Source: Pristionchus mayeri | Lineage: Eukaryota; Nematoda; Chromadorea; Rhabditida; Neodiplogasteridae | Assembly: GCA_036245805.1 (NCBI GenBank) | Contig: BTRK01000005.1 | Coordinates: 30,299,469 to 30,363,468, forward strand | Direction: 5' to 3' | DNA length: 64,000 nucleotides | In this document: in pieces, positions 1 to 11,172 of the stretch | Layout: each line of letters begins with the position of its first letter | Numbering within the stretch: the first letter of the stretch is position 1 | The notes under the pieces: model-generated | What the model was told of the DNA's origin: nothing | The model's input: only the letters and a program-made list of their open reading frames with translations | Databases searched by the model: none | Position numbers and translations under genes: made by a program

Positions 1-203
1 GGCAAACTGCCAAATCCCACCATCTCACTGTTTAGCGGACCATAGCATATGAACGTTACTCTCGTACTGGGTATTTCAATACCGTACTTTTAACTGCATA
101 TATTAATTATTAAATTAATTTGTATTATTTTTTATTTTCATTTATCATAATATTTGACCATTTAAAGTGAAATGAAATAAATTCATGATATAATGCCAAA
201 TCC

Positions 204-1781
204 CTTTAAGAGACCCTCCACGAGAGAACGTAACAGGTCCACGGATGGCGAAAAATTCGATAATTTCCAAACTTTTTTTCTGAAGTGTAGGTACCGAGTG
301 CTGATTGACGGCCGCTATGGCTAAGGTCTGAGGTCGATTTTGAAAAAGTTTCAGATACCCCCAATTTTGGGGGTCGAAAAAGTTGATATCCCAGAAAGAT
401 ACGGCAAATACATATTCTAATGTATTTCCACTCGTAGAAAACGAATTTTACATCTAAAAATCGAAAAATTGCGAAACAAAAAAATATCCCCTAAAAACTG
501 ATTTTTCGACAACATTTTGGAAGATCGAAAAAAATTGAAAAATTTCTCACTATGATTTTCGAAATCTACGGGAAAAACTATACTAGACATGATTTTTTCA
601 GATTTTTAAAAAAGTGCACTTTTTGGGAAATTTGACCGAAAGTGCGCCAAAGTGGCCCAAATGCAGTACAGTGCGTCATGTAATTCTGAATATTGTGCCA
701 CTGTAAGCATCCATTGGCTGAAAAACAATCTAAATTAGTAATAGTAACATTTGTATTATAATTGAACCTCGAAAAACCGAAAAATAACTAAAATTTAAAA
801 ATTCATTTTTCGGTCCCTGGATCTGAGGCCAAAATCTAAACATCCCCAGAACAAACCGGGTTAAAGTTTTTCTTGGGTATTTCGACCCGTAGAATACGAA
901 TTTCCATATAACTTTCAACCAAAACGAGAATGAAAGTTTTTGGGCATAACAATTCGTGATATTTGACCAAAATTCATTTTTTCTGAGGCATTGACAATTG
1001 AAAGTGTATTGAGAAGCGGTATTTGGAATATTTTCTGATACTAGTGATCGATATTAACTTGACAATCTTTGATTTTGAAGTGTTTATGCATCAAACTCTG
1101 AAGAAAAAAATTCCAAAAATTCGTACCAATGGGCTTGGCATGAAATTTCACGATTTTCAGAAATCAGTTTTCAAATGTTTCCCGTCCCTGAAAAGACGAA
1201 ACATGATATGTTAATATACATAGACCCGTTTTTGGGCCAATTGATGCTTACAGTGGCACAATATTCAGAATTACGTGACGCACTGTACTGCATTTGCCAC
1301 TTTGGCGGGCCACTTTGGCGCAGTTTCGGTCAACTTTCCCAAAAAGTGCACTTTTTTAAAAATCTGAAAAAAGCATGTCTAGTACAGTTTTTCGCGTAGA
1401 TTTCGAAAATCATAGTGAGAACACTCCGAAATTTTTCAATTTTTTTCGATCTTCCAAAATGTTGTCGAAAAATCAGTTTTTAGGGGATAATTTTTTTGTT
1501 TCGCAATTTTTCGATTTTTAGCTGTCAAATTCGTTTTCTACGAGTGAAAATACATCAGAATATGTAATTGCCGTATCATTCTGGGATATCAACTTTTTCG
1601 ACCCCCAAAACTGGGAGTATCTGAAAGTTTTTCAAAATCGACCTCAGACCTTAGCCATAGCGGCCGTCAATCAGCACTCGGTGCCTACACTTCAGAAAAA
1701 AAGTTTGTAAATTATCGAATTTTTCGCCATCCGCGGACCCCTGCACAGTTGTTACCTTCTCTCGTGGAGGGTCTCTTAAAG
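204..1781. repeat. long palindromic element
   Basis: The left arm (about 204-718) reappears as reverse complement in the right arm (about 1240-1781), with a unique core between. The ends read CTTTAAGAGACCCTCC and its complement. The arms differ by scattered substitutions. No transposase reading frame is visible; the short open frames inside are by-products of the palindrome. It is probably a non-autonomous foldback DNA transposon. It lies upstream of two terminal exons of a gene and may sit in an intron of that gene. Bases 1-203 show nothing recognisable. Confidence 0.8.
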
Positions 1782-1977
1782 TCCATTTGGAATACTCTCC
1801 TCAATTAGTGCTTTCGCTCTCTTTGTCCCGTGAGAGGGCGAAACATTTGAAGAGAATTCGTGATCGTTACTAGGGTTGTTCCTATTATTCCTCATTGAAT
1901 CATACGAATTTCAGACATTTGAATCTAAAGTGCAACTACTAAGTTCGACGGAGCGCTCGTTGACTGATCTCTTTCAG

Positions 1978-2506
1978 TTTAGACACTCGGGGCGGCGGCA
2001 TCGGGGCTTCTCACTCCTCCTCCTCTGCGACTGCTGCAGCATCTGCAGCTGCAGCCACAGCCCATCCCATTTCCTCCCCTCCCGAGCCCGCGCCCCGCAC
2101 TACCTTTGCAGAGGAAGCCCAGAATCATGTAAGTGGATGCATTTAGATGTTTGTTGCTGCTTTTTACATATAACTAAAAAAAACAAAACTGAGTTGTATT
2201 CATTCTTTAAATTATGAGCAACACTTAAAGCGGTAATAGTAGCGTTCGCATAACTACGTTCAAACATTGTATGCATGTTGAAAGGAGCGTAACAATCTGA
2301 AAGTTCCCCATGACTGCACTTCAAACTTCGCATTGCAGCGTTCGTATACCTCCGACGCTTATCAACCTCCGCCTCGACGCTTCGAATCTCGACGTCGGAA
2401 TTCAGATGAATTCGACGTCGTCTTCGAGGCCGAGGACCGTTTCTACTCCCAATCCACTCATCACTCGCCCCGAGATACTTATCCCTACCGATCCTCGCGT
2501 TTCTAG
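1978..2506 (+). CDS. 3' exons of an unknown gene, Ala/Ser-rich then Arg/acidic C-terminus
   Basis: Two exons join in phase 0: 1978-2128 (after CTTTCAG, ending at GTAAGTG) and 2339-2506 (after TTGCAG, stop TAG at 2504). The first encodes a low-complexity Ser/Ala/Pro stretch ending FAEEAQNH. The second is rich in Arg, Ser, Tyr and acidic residues and ends PYRSSRF. An AATAAA-like polyadenylation signal follows near 2625. Upstream exons are not seen; they may lie left of the window or beyond the palindromic element. The family is not recognised. Support is the clean phase match and codon-like composition, so this is a moderate-confidence partial gene. Confidence 0.45.
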
Positions 2507-2959
2507 ACGCCCCTTTCCCTGTGTGATTTACTCATTTTGTCGTAGAATCTCGTACAATCCCGCTTAGTCTCCGCTATCCTCTTTCTCCATTCAGTGCCCG
2601 TACGGGTAGACCCTTTTCTTTGGCATAAATAAATATACATAATTCGATATTTTTAGAAACTCTGCTTGATGTACTGCAGCTTGCTTGATTCCAATTCTAA
2701 AAAGCAAGCAAATGTAGCAATGGCTGACAATCATTTGACCGTTTGAGGCTAGGTACTCTACTCACTTCACTGCCATGGCATTTCACCCTCTGATTAATCG
2801 CCATCCTCTTTGCTGCTGTCTCTTTGAATCATACTTCACTTTTCTCTAATTTCTCCTTTTACGAACCTGAATTCCTGCACATTTTCTGCTTATTTTTCCC
2901 GATAAACTAAGCATCTACACTTGATTGACGAATTTTCAATTGAAGCCTACGCAATTCCG
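2507..2959. other. intergenic, promoter side of copy A
   Basis: No gene seen. Part of this sequence (around 2770-2900) reappears at about 3905-4030 ahead of the relic copy, so it belongs to the duplicated unit of the sushi-like family. Confidence 0.5.
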
Positions 2960-3821
2960 ATGATTCTTCTCATTGTTACCCTTCTTCTCTACTCGACATG
3001 GCTAGGCGCAGGTAATTTGTTTCTTATGAGTGGCATACCGCTTCTTCTAAGATCAATTCGTCATCGGGATACAACTTTTTCATGTGCTTCTATCTGCGAA
3101 GGCACAGATTGTATCGATCACTGTGAGAAGATCATCGTGACTCAGCTTTCTTCCATTGGAAATTGGAGAGGAACTCAGTACCAGATGACTTGCCAAGATG
3201 AATACTACATGGAAAAAATCAAACTGAACTAGCAGTGCCCTCTTAGAGAGATCAGTCACGAAAATGTCCATATGCATAAATTGTTAGAAGGAAATGTTAT
3301 TTGCGAATAGCACAAATTGGTAGTTTGCAGCGGCAGAATGCGGACTTACTATAGAAACGCGTCGTATCATGAGGTCGATCGAATACTCTGCTCTGAGAGA
3401 GGATTGAAGTGGCATTTTACCAATTATGATGAAAGAATTGAAGCGGATACAGTATCGTGCAACTCGAAAAGTGATAATCTTAACTCAACTTTCAAGATTC
3501 TTGAGATTCAGTCGTTTTTGACCAGCATGTGTTCAGAAGAGAGAGAAGAGCGACGAAGGGAGTATGAGGAGTACACGAGAAGAGTGTTGATAGTGTGCTT
3601 GGCAGTGCTCGGTGTGCTTCTTCTACTCACTGGTGCAATCGTCGGACTAGTCCGTGAGTTATCTCGTTGTCATCAATTAGCAATCATTGATTACTCCTAG
3701 AGTAAGAGACTTTCTTGGAGAACTTAACGGCTTGACTAGCACAAGGAAATTTTTTTCGGTTGCAGTTGCCTTCTGTCCATGCTGTCCAGGTCTCCGCCCG
3801 TGTGTGCGGTGTCCATGCTAA
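2960..3821 (+). CDS. sushi-like single-pass membrane protein, copy A (probably damaged)
   Basis: Exon 1 (2960-3011) encodes a signal peptide (MILLIVTLLLYSTWLGA) and ends in phase 1. Then come a cysteine half-module with the CxxxC, NWRG, MTC pattern (to about 3232), a second half-module (3331 to about 3470; LKWHF, VSC), a charged linker plus membrane helix (3537-3653) and a tail rich in Cys-Pro (3766-3821, ending CVRCPC). Exons 4 and 5 join in phase 1 as in the intact copies. The usual GTGAGT donor after exon 2 is missing: the frame runs into TAG at 3230-3232. The acceptor of exon 2 is also unclear. An AATAAA-type signal lies near 3875. It is either a pseudogene or uses unseen splice sites. 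By family comparison it would be a type I membrane protein at the cell surface. Confidence 0.6.
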
Positions 3822-4131
3822 GAATACGTCGGGATAAATTCGAATTGTTCTGTTGTTCTCATTAAATATTCAAATAAAATATGTATTTGTGAAATGAAGG
3901 GATGTTCGCTACTTATTTTACCGTCATGTCATTTCGCGCTCTGATTAATCGCCATCCTCTTCGTTTCCTTGAATCATCCTTCACATTTCTATAATTTATA
4001 CTTTTACGAATCAGATTTACAGTTTCTGTGCAGGCTCTTTTGCTTTATTTCTCGACAAAAGGAACAACTATGTGCTCGTTGTTTTGTAACAACTGAATAT
4101 CGATTTTTCTCTTGAAGCTGTCAAAATTACC

Positions 4132-4185
4132 GATGGTTCTTCTCGTTTTCATCCTTCTTCTTTGCTCCACATGAATAGGCGCAGG
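4132..4185 (+). pseudogene. relic signal-peptide exon of the sushi-like family
   Basis: ATG starts a hydrophobic run (MVLLVFILLLCST) like exon 1 of copy A and ends at the same GGCGCAG/GTAGGT junction, but a TGA interrupts it just before the junction. The flank from 3905 onward also matches the flank of copy A. No further exons of this copy were found before copy B. Confidence 0.7.
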
Positions 4186-4885
4186 TAGGTCACAATGGGT
4201 TGAATTCATCAGCACTCTTCTGAGATCATTTCATCATTGAAAAACACTAATATTTTACGGTAGATCCGGTTACGGTAGTCGACAAATGAAAGCGAGAATA
4301 TTGTAGATGAATCGGGACACGGTAACATGGGTCGGCTCACAATCGTCCCCTACAGCCATTTTGGACCATGACTCCTGTATGAGTAAAAGTGTGCATCCAT
4401 GAGCTGGTCATACGAAGTGGAGAACTATGATAGCAATCCATTCATCTCAGATTTTACGAATCGTGGAGATTTTCTTTCTTTACTACCATCCCTTTTCATC
4501 CCCAATTAATCATCCTTCTTGCTTATCTTGACATTCATTTCTCTTCGTTCCAATTCCTTTGAATCACCTTCTCTCTCTACTAATTTCTTCTATTCGAACA
4601 TTAGGGGATAGGAATGGTTTCACAATTTTTATTTATTGTGTTAACTGTCGCCGAAAAGGTGATATAACACTCAGAATAAAGAGAGCCAATTTTTGCGAGG
4701 CCATCCGTCACTAGGGATATCTTTAAAATATTGATTATTTTTACATGCACTATCACTCATGCAGTTCAACAGATAATCCTATTTGCATCGGCTAGTGTGG
4801 CAATTTTTTATTACTAATTATTCGCATAATATTTGCATATTTTTGAATTGGTAAGTTCAAGTATTTCCTCTTGCAGCTTTCTTCC
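4186..4885. other. intergenic
   Basis: No gene or clear element recognised between the relic exon and copy B. Confidence 0.4.
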
Positions 4886-6187
4886 ATGCGCCGACTCGTA
4901 ATATCATTTATTCTGTTCGCATTTTCTGCTTGGAAGTGTGCAGGTGACGTAAATTTTGGGTAGATTTCACTACTTTCATTATGAATGTTGAATTAGCCTT
5001 TTAAAGGAGGAGCAAAGGCAAAATTAAATGTTTGAAGCTTTCATATGCACGGCCTAGATCTCCCCAACGATAAGCAGCTTCGAAAGTTTCATAATTATAT
5101 CTCCATTCCCAACAGAGCTATCGATAGTTGGCCGGGAGCCAAATCAGGGAAAGCTCAGGCAACGAGCGAGAGAGCACGCGACTTGAAGAGAGTTCTCCTC
5201 TAATTGAAACCTATTTCAACCGGGCGCGCTTTTGTCTTTACTCCTCCTTTAAGCAGGATCTCTCACATCGATCTGTTCCGGCACAAAATGCGCCGAGAAT
5301 TGTGACAAACTGAACATGACGACGCTTCCCTCGACGGATTGGCGGGGAATGAGACACGAGATGGACTGTGAAGAGGAATACTTCATGCGAGTGTGAGTAG
5401 ATCCATAAATTAGGAATATTTTAGTACTCCCCAGGACGCATATATTGTTACTGACGATAGCTTGCTCAGCATGCAAGAGGCCAGAGTTCGGAATTCCAGT
5501 CAGCTTCTCTCTGTTTCGCTCGCTCTTCGAAAGTACGAGCTGTTAGAGAGTCCGGGAAATGAAGATTAGCCCAAACTCGTAACCAAAAAAACAACTGCAA
5601 CTCTTTTCCATTTCATCGTGTCCAAAATTTAACTCGGACACGATGAAATGGAAAAGAGTTGCCGTTGTTTCTTCGTTGCAGGACAACAAGGTGGACGTCT
5701 GGCTCGAACGCATCTGGTTACTGGGACGAACAAATTCACTGCGTCTCCAACGGGTGGAAGTGGCACTTCCAATATGATGGCGAAATCTTCGCAGCTGATA
5801 CTGTTGCTTGCGCCTCCAAAGGTTGGCGAAACCGCGTTTTACGTCGCTTTTAAGTATTATAATTCTTGCAGAAGAGTACGAAAGAAGTGCGGAGGAGATG
5901 GAAACAGGCAATAAGTCATACACAAATACAACTATATTCACAACCAAAGTGACGATTATCTTCGTAGTTGTCATTGCCATCCTTGTCATCGTTTTTGCAT
6001 TGTGTAAGTTATTCTCAATGAATCTTATTTGATGATATATCCAATGTAAATCAACGTCTCCGCTTCAGTACTTGTTCATCGTTGTCGATCCCATGCTGAG
6101 TTCACTCTCTGTTGTTGCTGCGCGAAAGAGGATGAGTGGGAGGTGAGGAGCAAGAAACGTCGCTTAAAGGGATGCTCCGGACAGTAA
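4886..6187 (+). CDS. sushi-like single-pass membrane protein, copy B
   Basis: Five exons: 4886-4943, 5257-5392, 5682-5821, 5872-6003 and 6069-6187, with intron phases 1-2-1-1, giving about 194 residues. In order: signal peptide (MRRLVISFILFAFSAWKCA); first half-module CSGTKC-ENC-DWRG-EMDC; second half-module GYWDEQIHC...KWHF...VAC; linker EEYERSAEEME; a membrane helix of Ile/Val/Phe; a tail with four consecutive cysteines, then basic residues. The spacing of MxC..GY..W..C..KWHF..VxC resembles a sushi/CCP module with an extra N-terminal CxxxCxxxC, so a disulphide-bonded ectodomain is inferred. Intron 1 carries a 252-bp MITE abutting its acceptor and intron 2 a long perfect hairpin. All junctions hold the frame, so it looks intact. 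Ligand and function are unknown. Confidence 0.85.
5001..5252. mobile_element. MITE, TTAAAGGAGGAGYAAA termini, copy 1
   Basis: The ends are inverted (TTAAAGGAGGAGCAAA and TTTACTCCTCCTTTAA). A second copy of nearly the same length and sequence lies at 44165-44417. There is no coding capacity. The ends could include a TTAA or TAA target duplication. It occupies most of intron 1 of copy B, and its right end lies four bases before the splice acceptor AG. Confidence 0.85.
5587..5672. repeat. perfect hairpin in intron 2 of copy B
   Basis: Arms 5597-5623 and 5636-5662 are exact reverse complements (27 bp) around a 12-nt loop. Beyond one mismatch the pairing continues for about seven more bases on each side. 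The intronic transcript would fold into a strong stem just before the acceptor of exon 3. Confidence 0.85.
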
Positions 6188-7109
6188 TTGGTCAATGTAG
6201 TGATTCAGTGGATGTTGTAGAGCTCACGCACCCGATCTGAAATCACTTTGTATGAAGTTCCACAGTCGTCTACGAGGCTATTTACGTGCGCGAGAAGTTC
6301 ATTGATAGCGCAGGGTCGTGATTGATGCAGTTGTGTTTCACAAGTTCAACTTATGTTTCGCATGTTTATTGGGAGTAAATTCGCTACAGTTTCCCGATGA
6401 GAACGCAGAATTTTCGTGGTGGGACCCTCTAACATTCATTCCCCGGAGCACTCCTTTAATCTCTATAAAATATTGAATATTGCAAATATAACACTTGCTA
6501 ATAATTCACAATTGAAACCATTTGATCATACATAACACATCAAAGATTAAAATCTCATTTTCAAATGCATTAAGGTTCCCCGTCCGCTCCCAGCTTTTAG
6601 AAGGACTGATGGAGCTCCAGAAAGAGAATTTCTTCAAAAAACTATGTCGACACTTGAAAAAAATTAGCTCTAGTTTGAAGAAGTATTGTATGCTAAAAGT
6701 GAAACTATTTATCGCCAGAATCATTTATTAGTAGCTTTTGTTGTATACATTTTCAAATCATAAATAAATCCTTCGCTTAACGATTTGAAAAAAACTCTCC
6801 TTTGCCTTAGATGCCCTTCGATGCCCAGCTTATTCGTCGTTCCTCGAAACTCTGACATTTGTTACTCTCCACTTCAGCTCTCTTGAATCATCCTTCCCTA
6901 TTCTCTCATTTCTCGCACTGTAGACAACTTTTTAATTTCTCAACACTCAACTATCGTTTATCACACGTTTTCACTGCACTTTTCAATGAAATTTCGCCAG
7001 TGTCAATATGATCATTCTAATGCACGCTGTTCTCGAGGAAGAGTAAATCGACGAACTGACAATCGATTCTTTATGTACTGGATTTCTCTCTCGGCACACC
7101 CATATCGCA
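6188..7109. other. intergenic duplicated flank
   Basis: No gene seen. The stretch from about 6680 to 6940 (GAAGAAGTATTGTA..., CAGCTCTCTTGAATCATCC) is related to 8310-8520 and 10810-11020, showing that copies B/C, C/D and D/E arose by tandem duplication of a gene plus its flank. Confidence 0.6.
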
Positions 7110-7947
7110 ATGATCCAACGCTGCATTTCCCTTCTGGTCTCCGCTTGTTTATGCTACATCAGTGCTGGTAACCTCAAGTCTAATTTCGAATTGTTTTCGC
7201 CAATTTTTTTCTCTCCCACTAAATTCCGAACTTAAGTGGAATCATCCGTACTAACCTGTCCTGGCACCGAATGCCTTGAGAATTGTGATAGACTCAAGGT
7301 CACTCGGCTGGAGTCAACTGGAAACTGGAGAGGAGAAAGAAACGTGATGACGTGTGCAGAGGGGTATGAAATGAAAGTGTGAGTCGAGAATCAGAATAAA
7401 AAATATTAAATATTTAAACTCAACTACTTTATTCTTCAGTAGGCAAATGAGGACATCAACCACGAATGCATCATCCCATTGGCCAGATGAAATTTACTGC
7501 CCTACTCAAGGATGGAAGTGGCAGTTCAATTCCTACGACGAAATAACAGCAGCTGATGCCGTTTCTTGCGTCACTAAAAGATCACGACAAACAAGTATTT
7601 TCCTGTTTTTTTTCGTCTTCGAACCCCTATTTTCAGTTGACATCATGAATTTTAAAAATGAACTGGACTTTAAAAATGAATTGGACCTGGATGAATTTTA
7701 TAGATTGAACTACATCATGCTCTTCGTCTTGGTAGGAGCATTCTTACTCGTTGCTACAGCTCTAATCGCTGTTCCATTGAGTTAGTTTCTTTGCAAACAA
7801 ATTATATTAGAGCTAAGTTCTGCAATTTTTTATAAATATTGTATTTAAAAAAATATAATTTTAAAATAAATACGACTCACTTAATAGTTCTTATCATCTT
7901 TTTTTACAGCCATGCATTTCGGATGCTGTTGCAAGCGACGATGGTAG
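7110..7947 (+). CDS. sushi-like single-pass membrane protein, copy C
   Basis: Exons 7110-7167, 7237-7378, 7440-7594, 7637-7780 and 7910-7947, phases 1-2-1-1, about 178 residues. Signal peptide MIQRCISLLVSACLCYISA; ectodomain halves with CPGTECLENC, NWRGER, VMTCAEGYEM and HWPDEIYC, WKWQF, DAVSC; a linker with a tandem NFKNELDFKNELD repeat; a membrane helix (IMLFVLVGAFLLVATALI); a very short tail GCCCKRRW. The acceptor of exon 3 is TTCAGTAG, so two acceptors three bases apart both keep the frame. It is closest to copy D, which is about 2.5 kb downstream. All frames are intact. A cell-surface role is inferred from the architecture only. Confidence 0.85.
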
Positions 7948-8626
7948 TGTTCTGGATGTGCATGCTGCCCGTGATAAGATGGAAGACTAGTTTCCAACTG
8001 ATTTGAAGATTATTTATTGCATTCGCTTTCATATGTTAGACTAAATATAATCAAACGTTAATATGATGTTAAGTGTTGGGTGTGTTTTGTCAAAAAGTGG
8101 AAGGCTAGTGTAATAATTGAAATTGTGTGAAGTGCCACTTCATTTCGCAATATATAAAAATATTGAGTAGTACACAAACTGGTTTGCAGTTCCTTTCTGA
8201 TCATGGATCTCGTTTTTTAAAAAAAAGTAGGAAAAATAATTGTCTTTGTGACAAAAATGGTATTCCCTGCATTCTTACATTAGACCCGTGATAAGCACTC
8301 CATGTTGAAGAAGAATTGTACGCTAGAAGTTGAACGTGCTACAGTCCTAATGATTTATATGTTACACATTTTCTTTGGCTCCCTGTAAGATGTGAAGAAT
8401 ATTTCCCTTTACTGCGATGCCCTTTCTTACCCTCGATTACTCATCGTTCCTCGCAACTCTGACATTCATTACTCTTCTCTTCAGCTCTCTTGCATCATCC
8501 TTCCCTATTCTCTTATTCGACTAATAAAGAGCCTAAACTTTTCAAGATACCCTTAATATCTCAAGACATGTTATCGTATTTCCATTTCTTTTGCCAATCG
8601 CACTCCGGCAGCACTAAAATACAGAT
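7948..8626. other. intergenic duplicated flank between copies C and D
   Basis: No gene seen apart from the small inverted-repeat element listed separately. From about 8280 to 8626 the sequence matches 10780-11128, upstream of copy E. Confidence 0.6.
8199..8296. repeat. short inverted-repeat element (TATCACGGRTCTCC-type ends), copy 1
   Basis: TGATCATGGATCTC at the left and TAGACCCGTGATAAGC at the right are roughly inverted. The same ends occur at 10701-10796, and they resemble the outer ends of the large palindrome at 18411-19810. Probably a small non-autonomous derivative. Confidence 0.45.
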
Positions 8627-9614
8627 TCACCCCCACCATAAATTCACCCCCACCATAAACAATCGACTGACTGAAAATTTACCGGTCGAAGAAAACTTTA
8701 CGGGGAGCGCGGGGGATTCAACGCCGGATTTGGGATTTAGTAGGAAAAAGTACTTGAGATGACGGCGCATCTTTTTTATGTTGGGTCCAAATCGATAGGA
8801 TTACTGTAGGTAGGTCAAAATCGCCTCCAAAGTTGGCATACTCGCATTTTTCGCCGTTTTTAGCCTGTAACTTTTTTCCCGTTGGAGTTAGAGCCTCGGT
8901 TCTGTTGAGAAAATTGTAGATCTCGTCGAAATACTCCGGTGCAAAAACTTTTGCAAAGCAACTCGCTCAACGGACGACCTTCTAGGACGTCGTTGAAGCG
9001 AAATACGGCGGGTCAAAGTTTCGCCTTTTTTCTGAATCGCATTCTCGCCCGTGGGCTTTATAGAAGAGGCCTTTGTAAGTACCGATTGAAAGTGTTTTCT
9101 GGTGTAGAAAACACCGCTCTTTCGAATGGAGTCAACGCCATCTCGGTAGGCCAACGTGGAAGTGAGTTATGGGCGTTTCCGTGGGGGCATGTTGGGTGAC
9201 GAAAAACACATTTTAGGGGATAGACGCGTTAGTTCTCAAAATGATGAGGCGTGCTATATACCACCTTGTAGCTCTCGTCGAGGCGGTTCAGACAGTCTAT
9301 TTGATCTTTTAATATATTAAAGTTGATGCGTGGCGCAGTGGGAAAAGGCGATGGCTGGGGGCTCAGGTTCGGATCCCACTCGGTGCAAACCTTTTGCAGC
9401 ATTTTTTGCTTGGCCGGAAAGTGTCGGGGAGTTGTCGGAAAGTGTCCTAGCGTGCAATAGATTACTGTAACAGCCTAACCCGGCGCACCTAAAGCGCAAA
9501 ACACATTTCGCTCAAAATACTCCCATTTTTGGCTAGAACTCCCCAAAAAACTTACAAATTCACATTTTAAAAACAATTTCATGGTTTACCCGTAGCGAGC
9601 GGAAGCTCGGCTAG
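8627..9614 (+). mobile_element. Helitron-like non-autonomous insertion
   Basis: The region upstream of copy D matches that upstream of copy E except for this block. At 11120-11150 the uninterrupted sequence joins across the exact point, so an empty site is available. The block begins TCACCCCCACC (with a 17-bp duplication of the start) and ends with a small hairpin (CGAGCggaaGCTCG) followed by CTAG and then T. No target duplication is needed. TC start, hairpin, CTRR end and lack of duplication are Helitron features. It carries a tRNA-like segment but no Rep/helicase frame. Confidence 0.65.
9328..9386 (+). repeat. tRNA-like segment (SINE-type A and B boxes)
   Basis: GTGGCGCAGTGGGAAAAGG resembles a polymerase III A box and GGTTCGGATCCC a B box, with nearly tRNA spacing. 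No complete acceptor stem or anticodon arm is visible, so it is not called a tRNA gene. It lies inside the Helitron-like block and could be a captured SINE fragment. Confidence 0.4.
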
Positions 9615-9663
9615 TTTCAATTTTCCCATAAGGAATTTATCCCTGTGGCTAACCTATTTCACA

Positions 9664-10481
9664 ATGGTCCTTCGCCATATCGGATTTCTACTTTGTTTAT
9701 TCTGGACGAGCTCCGGTATTACAAAACATACCATTTTTTTAATTATTTCACACATCGTTCCATCTAAATACTGAACTTGAGCGGAATCATCCGTACCTAC
9801 GTGTCCTGGCACAGAATGCCTCGAGGATTGTGACAAACTCAAGGTCACTCGGCTGGAGTCAACTGGAGATTGGAGAGCGGAAAGACACGTGATGACGTGT
9901 GCAGATGAGTACCAAATGATAGTGTGAGTCGAGATTAGGAATAAAGAAATTATACATAAAATGTGAACTACTTTATTCTCCAGTATGCAAATGAGGACTC
10001 CAATGACGAATGCATCTTCCCATTGGCGAGATGAAATTTACTGCCCGGCACAAGGATGGAAGTGGCAGTTCAATTCCTACGATGAAATAACAGCCGCTGA
10101 TGCGGTTTCTTGCAAGTCTAAAAGATCGAGTAGTTTCCTGTTTTTCATCCGTTTTAAAGCCTCTATTTTCAGTAGAACTACAGAGAATTCAAACTGAAAT
10201 TTACCTGAAAGAATCCGAACGAAACAGAATGACCTTTATCATTTTCTTCGTGGGAGGATGGTTGCTCTTCGTTGCTGCCCTCATTATTTTCGTCGTGTGT
10301 GAGTATTTTTGCAAAATAAGTTATGTTCACACTCAAACTTTTTAATTTAATTATATCAAAACATTTATTAATTGCAATAATTTAATTAAACCACTTCGTT
10401 ACAGGTTGTGTAGTGAACGATGGATGTGGAGGCGGTGCCTGTAGACGATGCTCCTGCTCTAGATGCGCATGCTGCCGTTAA
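9664..10481 (+). CDS. sushi-like single-pass membrane protein, copy D
   Basis: Exons 9664-9715, 9782-9923, 9984-10129, 10173-10298 and 10405-10481, phases 1-2-1-1, about 180 residues. Signal peptide MVLRHIGFLLCLFWTSS; half-modules CPGTECLEDC, DWRAER, VMTCADEYQM and HWRDEIYC, WKWQF, DAVSC; linker; helix FIIFFVGGWLLFVAALIIFVV; tail with ten cysteines, mostly CxC or CC pairs (SCSRCACC). All junctions keep the frame. Copies D and E have an identical signal exon and an almost identical helix exon, so they are recent duplicates, or gene conversion keeps them alike. The Cys-rich tail next to the helix could be palmitoylated or bind metal; this is inference. Confidence 0.85.
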
Positions 10482-11172
10482 CTAGTTTACAACTTAGTCG
10501 TAGATTGCGCGCTCAAAAGTTAGAACAACTATGCTTATTTCGGCATCACATTTAGCTGATTTGAAGTTTAGGATTTTTTTGCTGTCCCCTATCGAGAATA
10601 AAAGCGTGGGAGTCGATTGTAATATCTCAAATAGTATGTTAATTTGTCTTCATCGAGCAATATGTGAAATGAGAATTACGCATGATTGTTTGTAGTTCTT
10701 GCTTATCACGGATCTCCAGTAAAAAACATTTAAAAATGAGATTTCTTTGTGTCAACATGATTTTTCTAGCATTCTAACATTAGACCCTTGATAAGCACTC
10801 CAGCTTGAAGAAGCATTGTACGCCAGAAGTTGAACGTTCTACAGTCCTAATTATTTATCTGTTACATATTTTCTTTGGATCACTGTACGATTTGAAGAAT
10901 ATTTCCCTTTGCTGAGATGTTCTTTTCTATCCCGATTACTCATCGTTCCTCCTGGCATCTCTGACATTCGTTACTCTTCTCTTCAGCTCTCTTGTATCAT
11001 CCTTCCCTATTCTCTTATTCGACTAACAAAGTGCCTAATCTTTTGAAGGTACCCTTATTATCTCAACACATGTTCTCATATTTCCTTTACTTTTCCCAAC
11101 CACACTCCGGCAGCACTAAAATACAGATTTCAAGTTTCAAGGAATTTATCCCTGTAGCTCACCTATTTCACA
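10482..11172. other. intergenic duplicated flank between copies D and E
   Basis: No gene. It contains the second short inverted-repeat element (10701-10796) and the flank that matches the one upstream of copy D, including the empty site of the Helitron-like insertion near 11128. Confidence 0.6.
10701..10796. repeat. short inverted-repeat element, copy 2
   Basis: GCTTATCACGGATCTCC at the left and TAGACCCTTGATAAGC at the right are nearly inverted. Same placement relative to copy D as the 8199-8296 element has to copy C. Confidence 0.45.
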
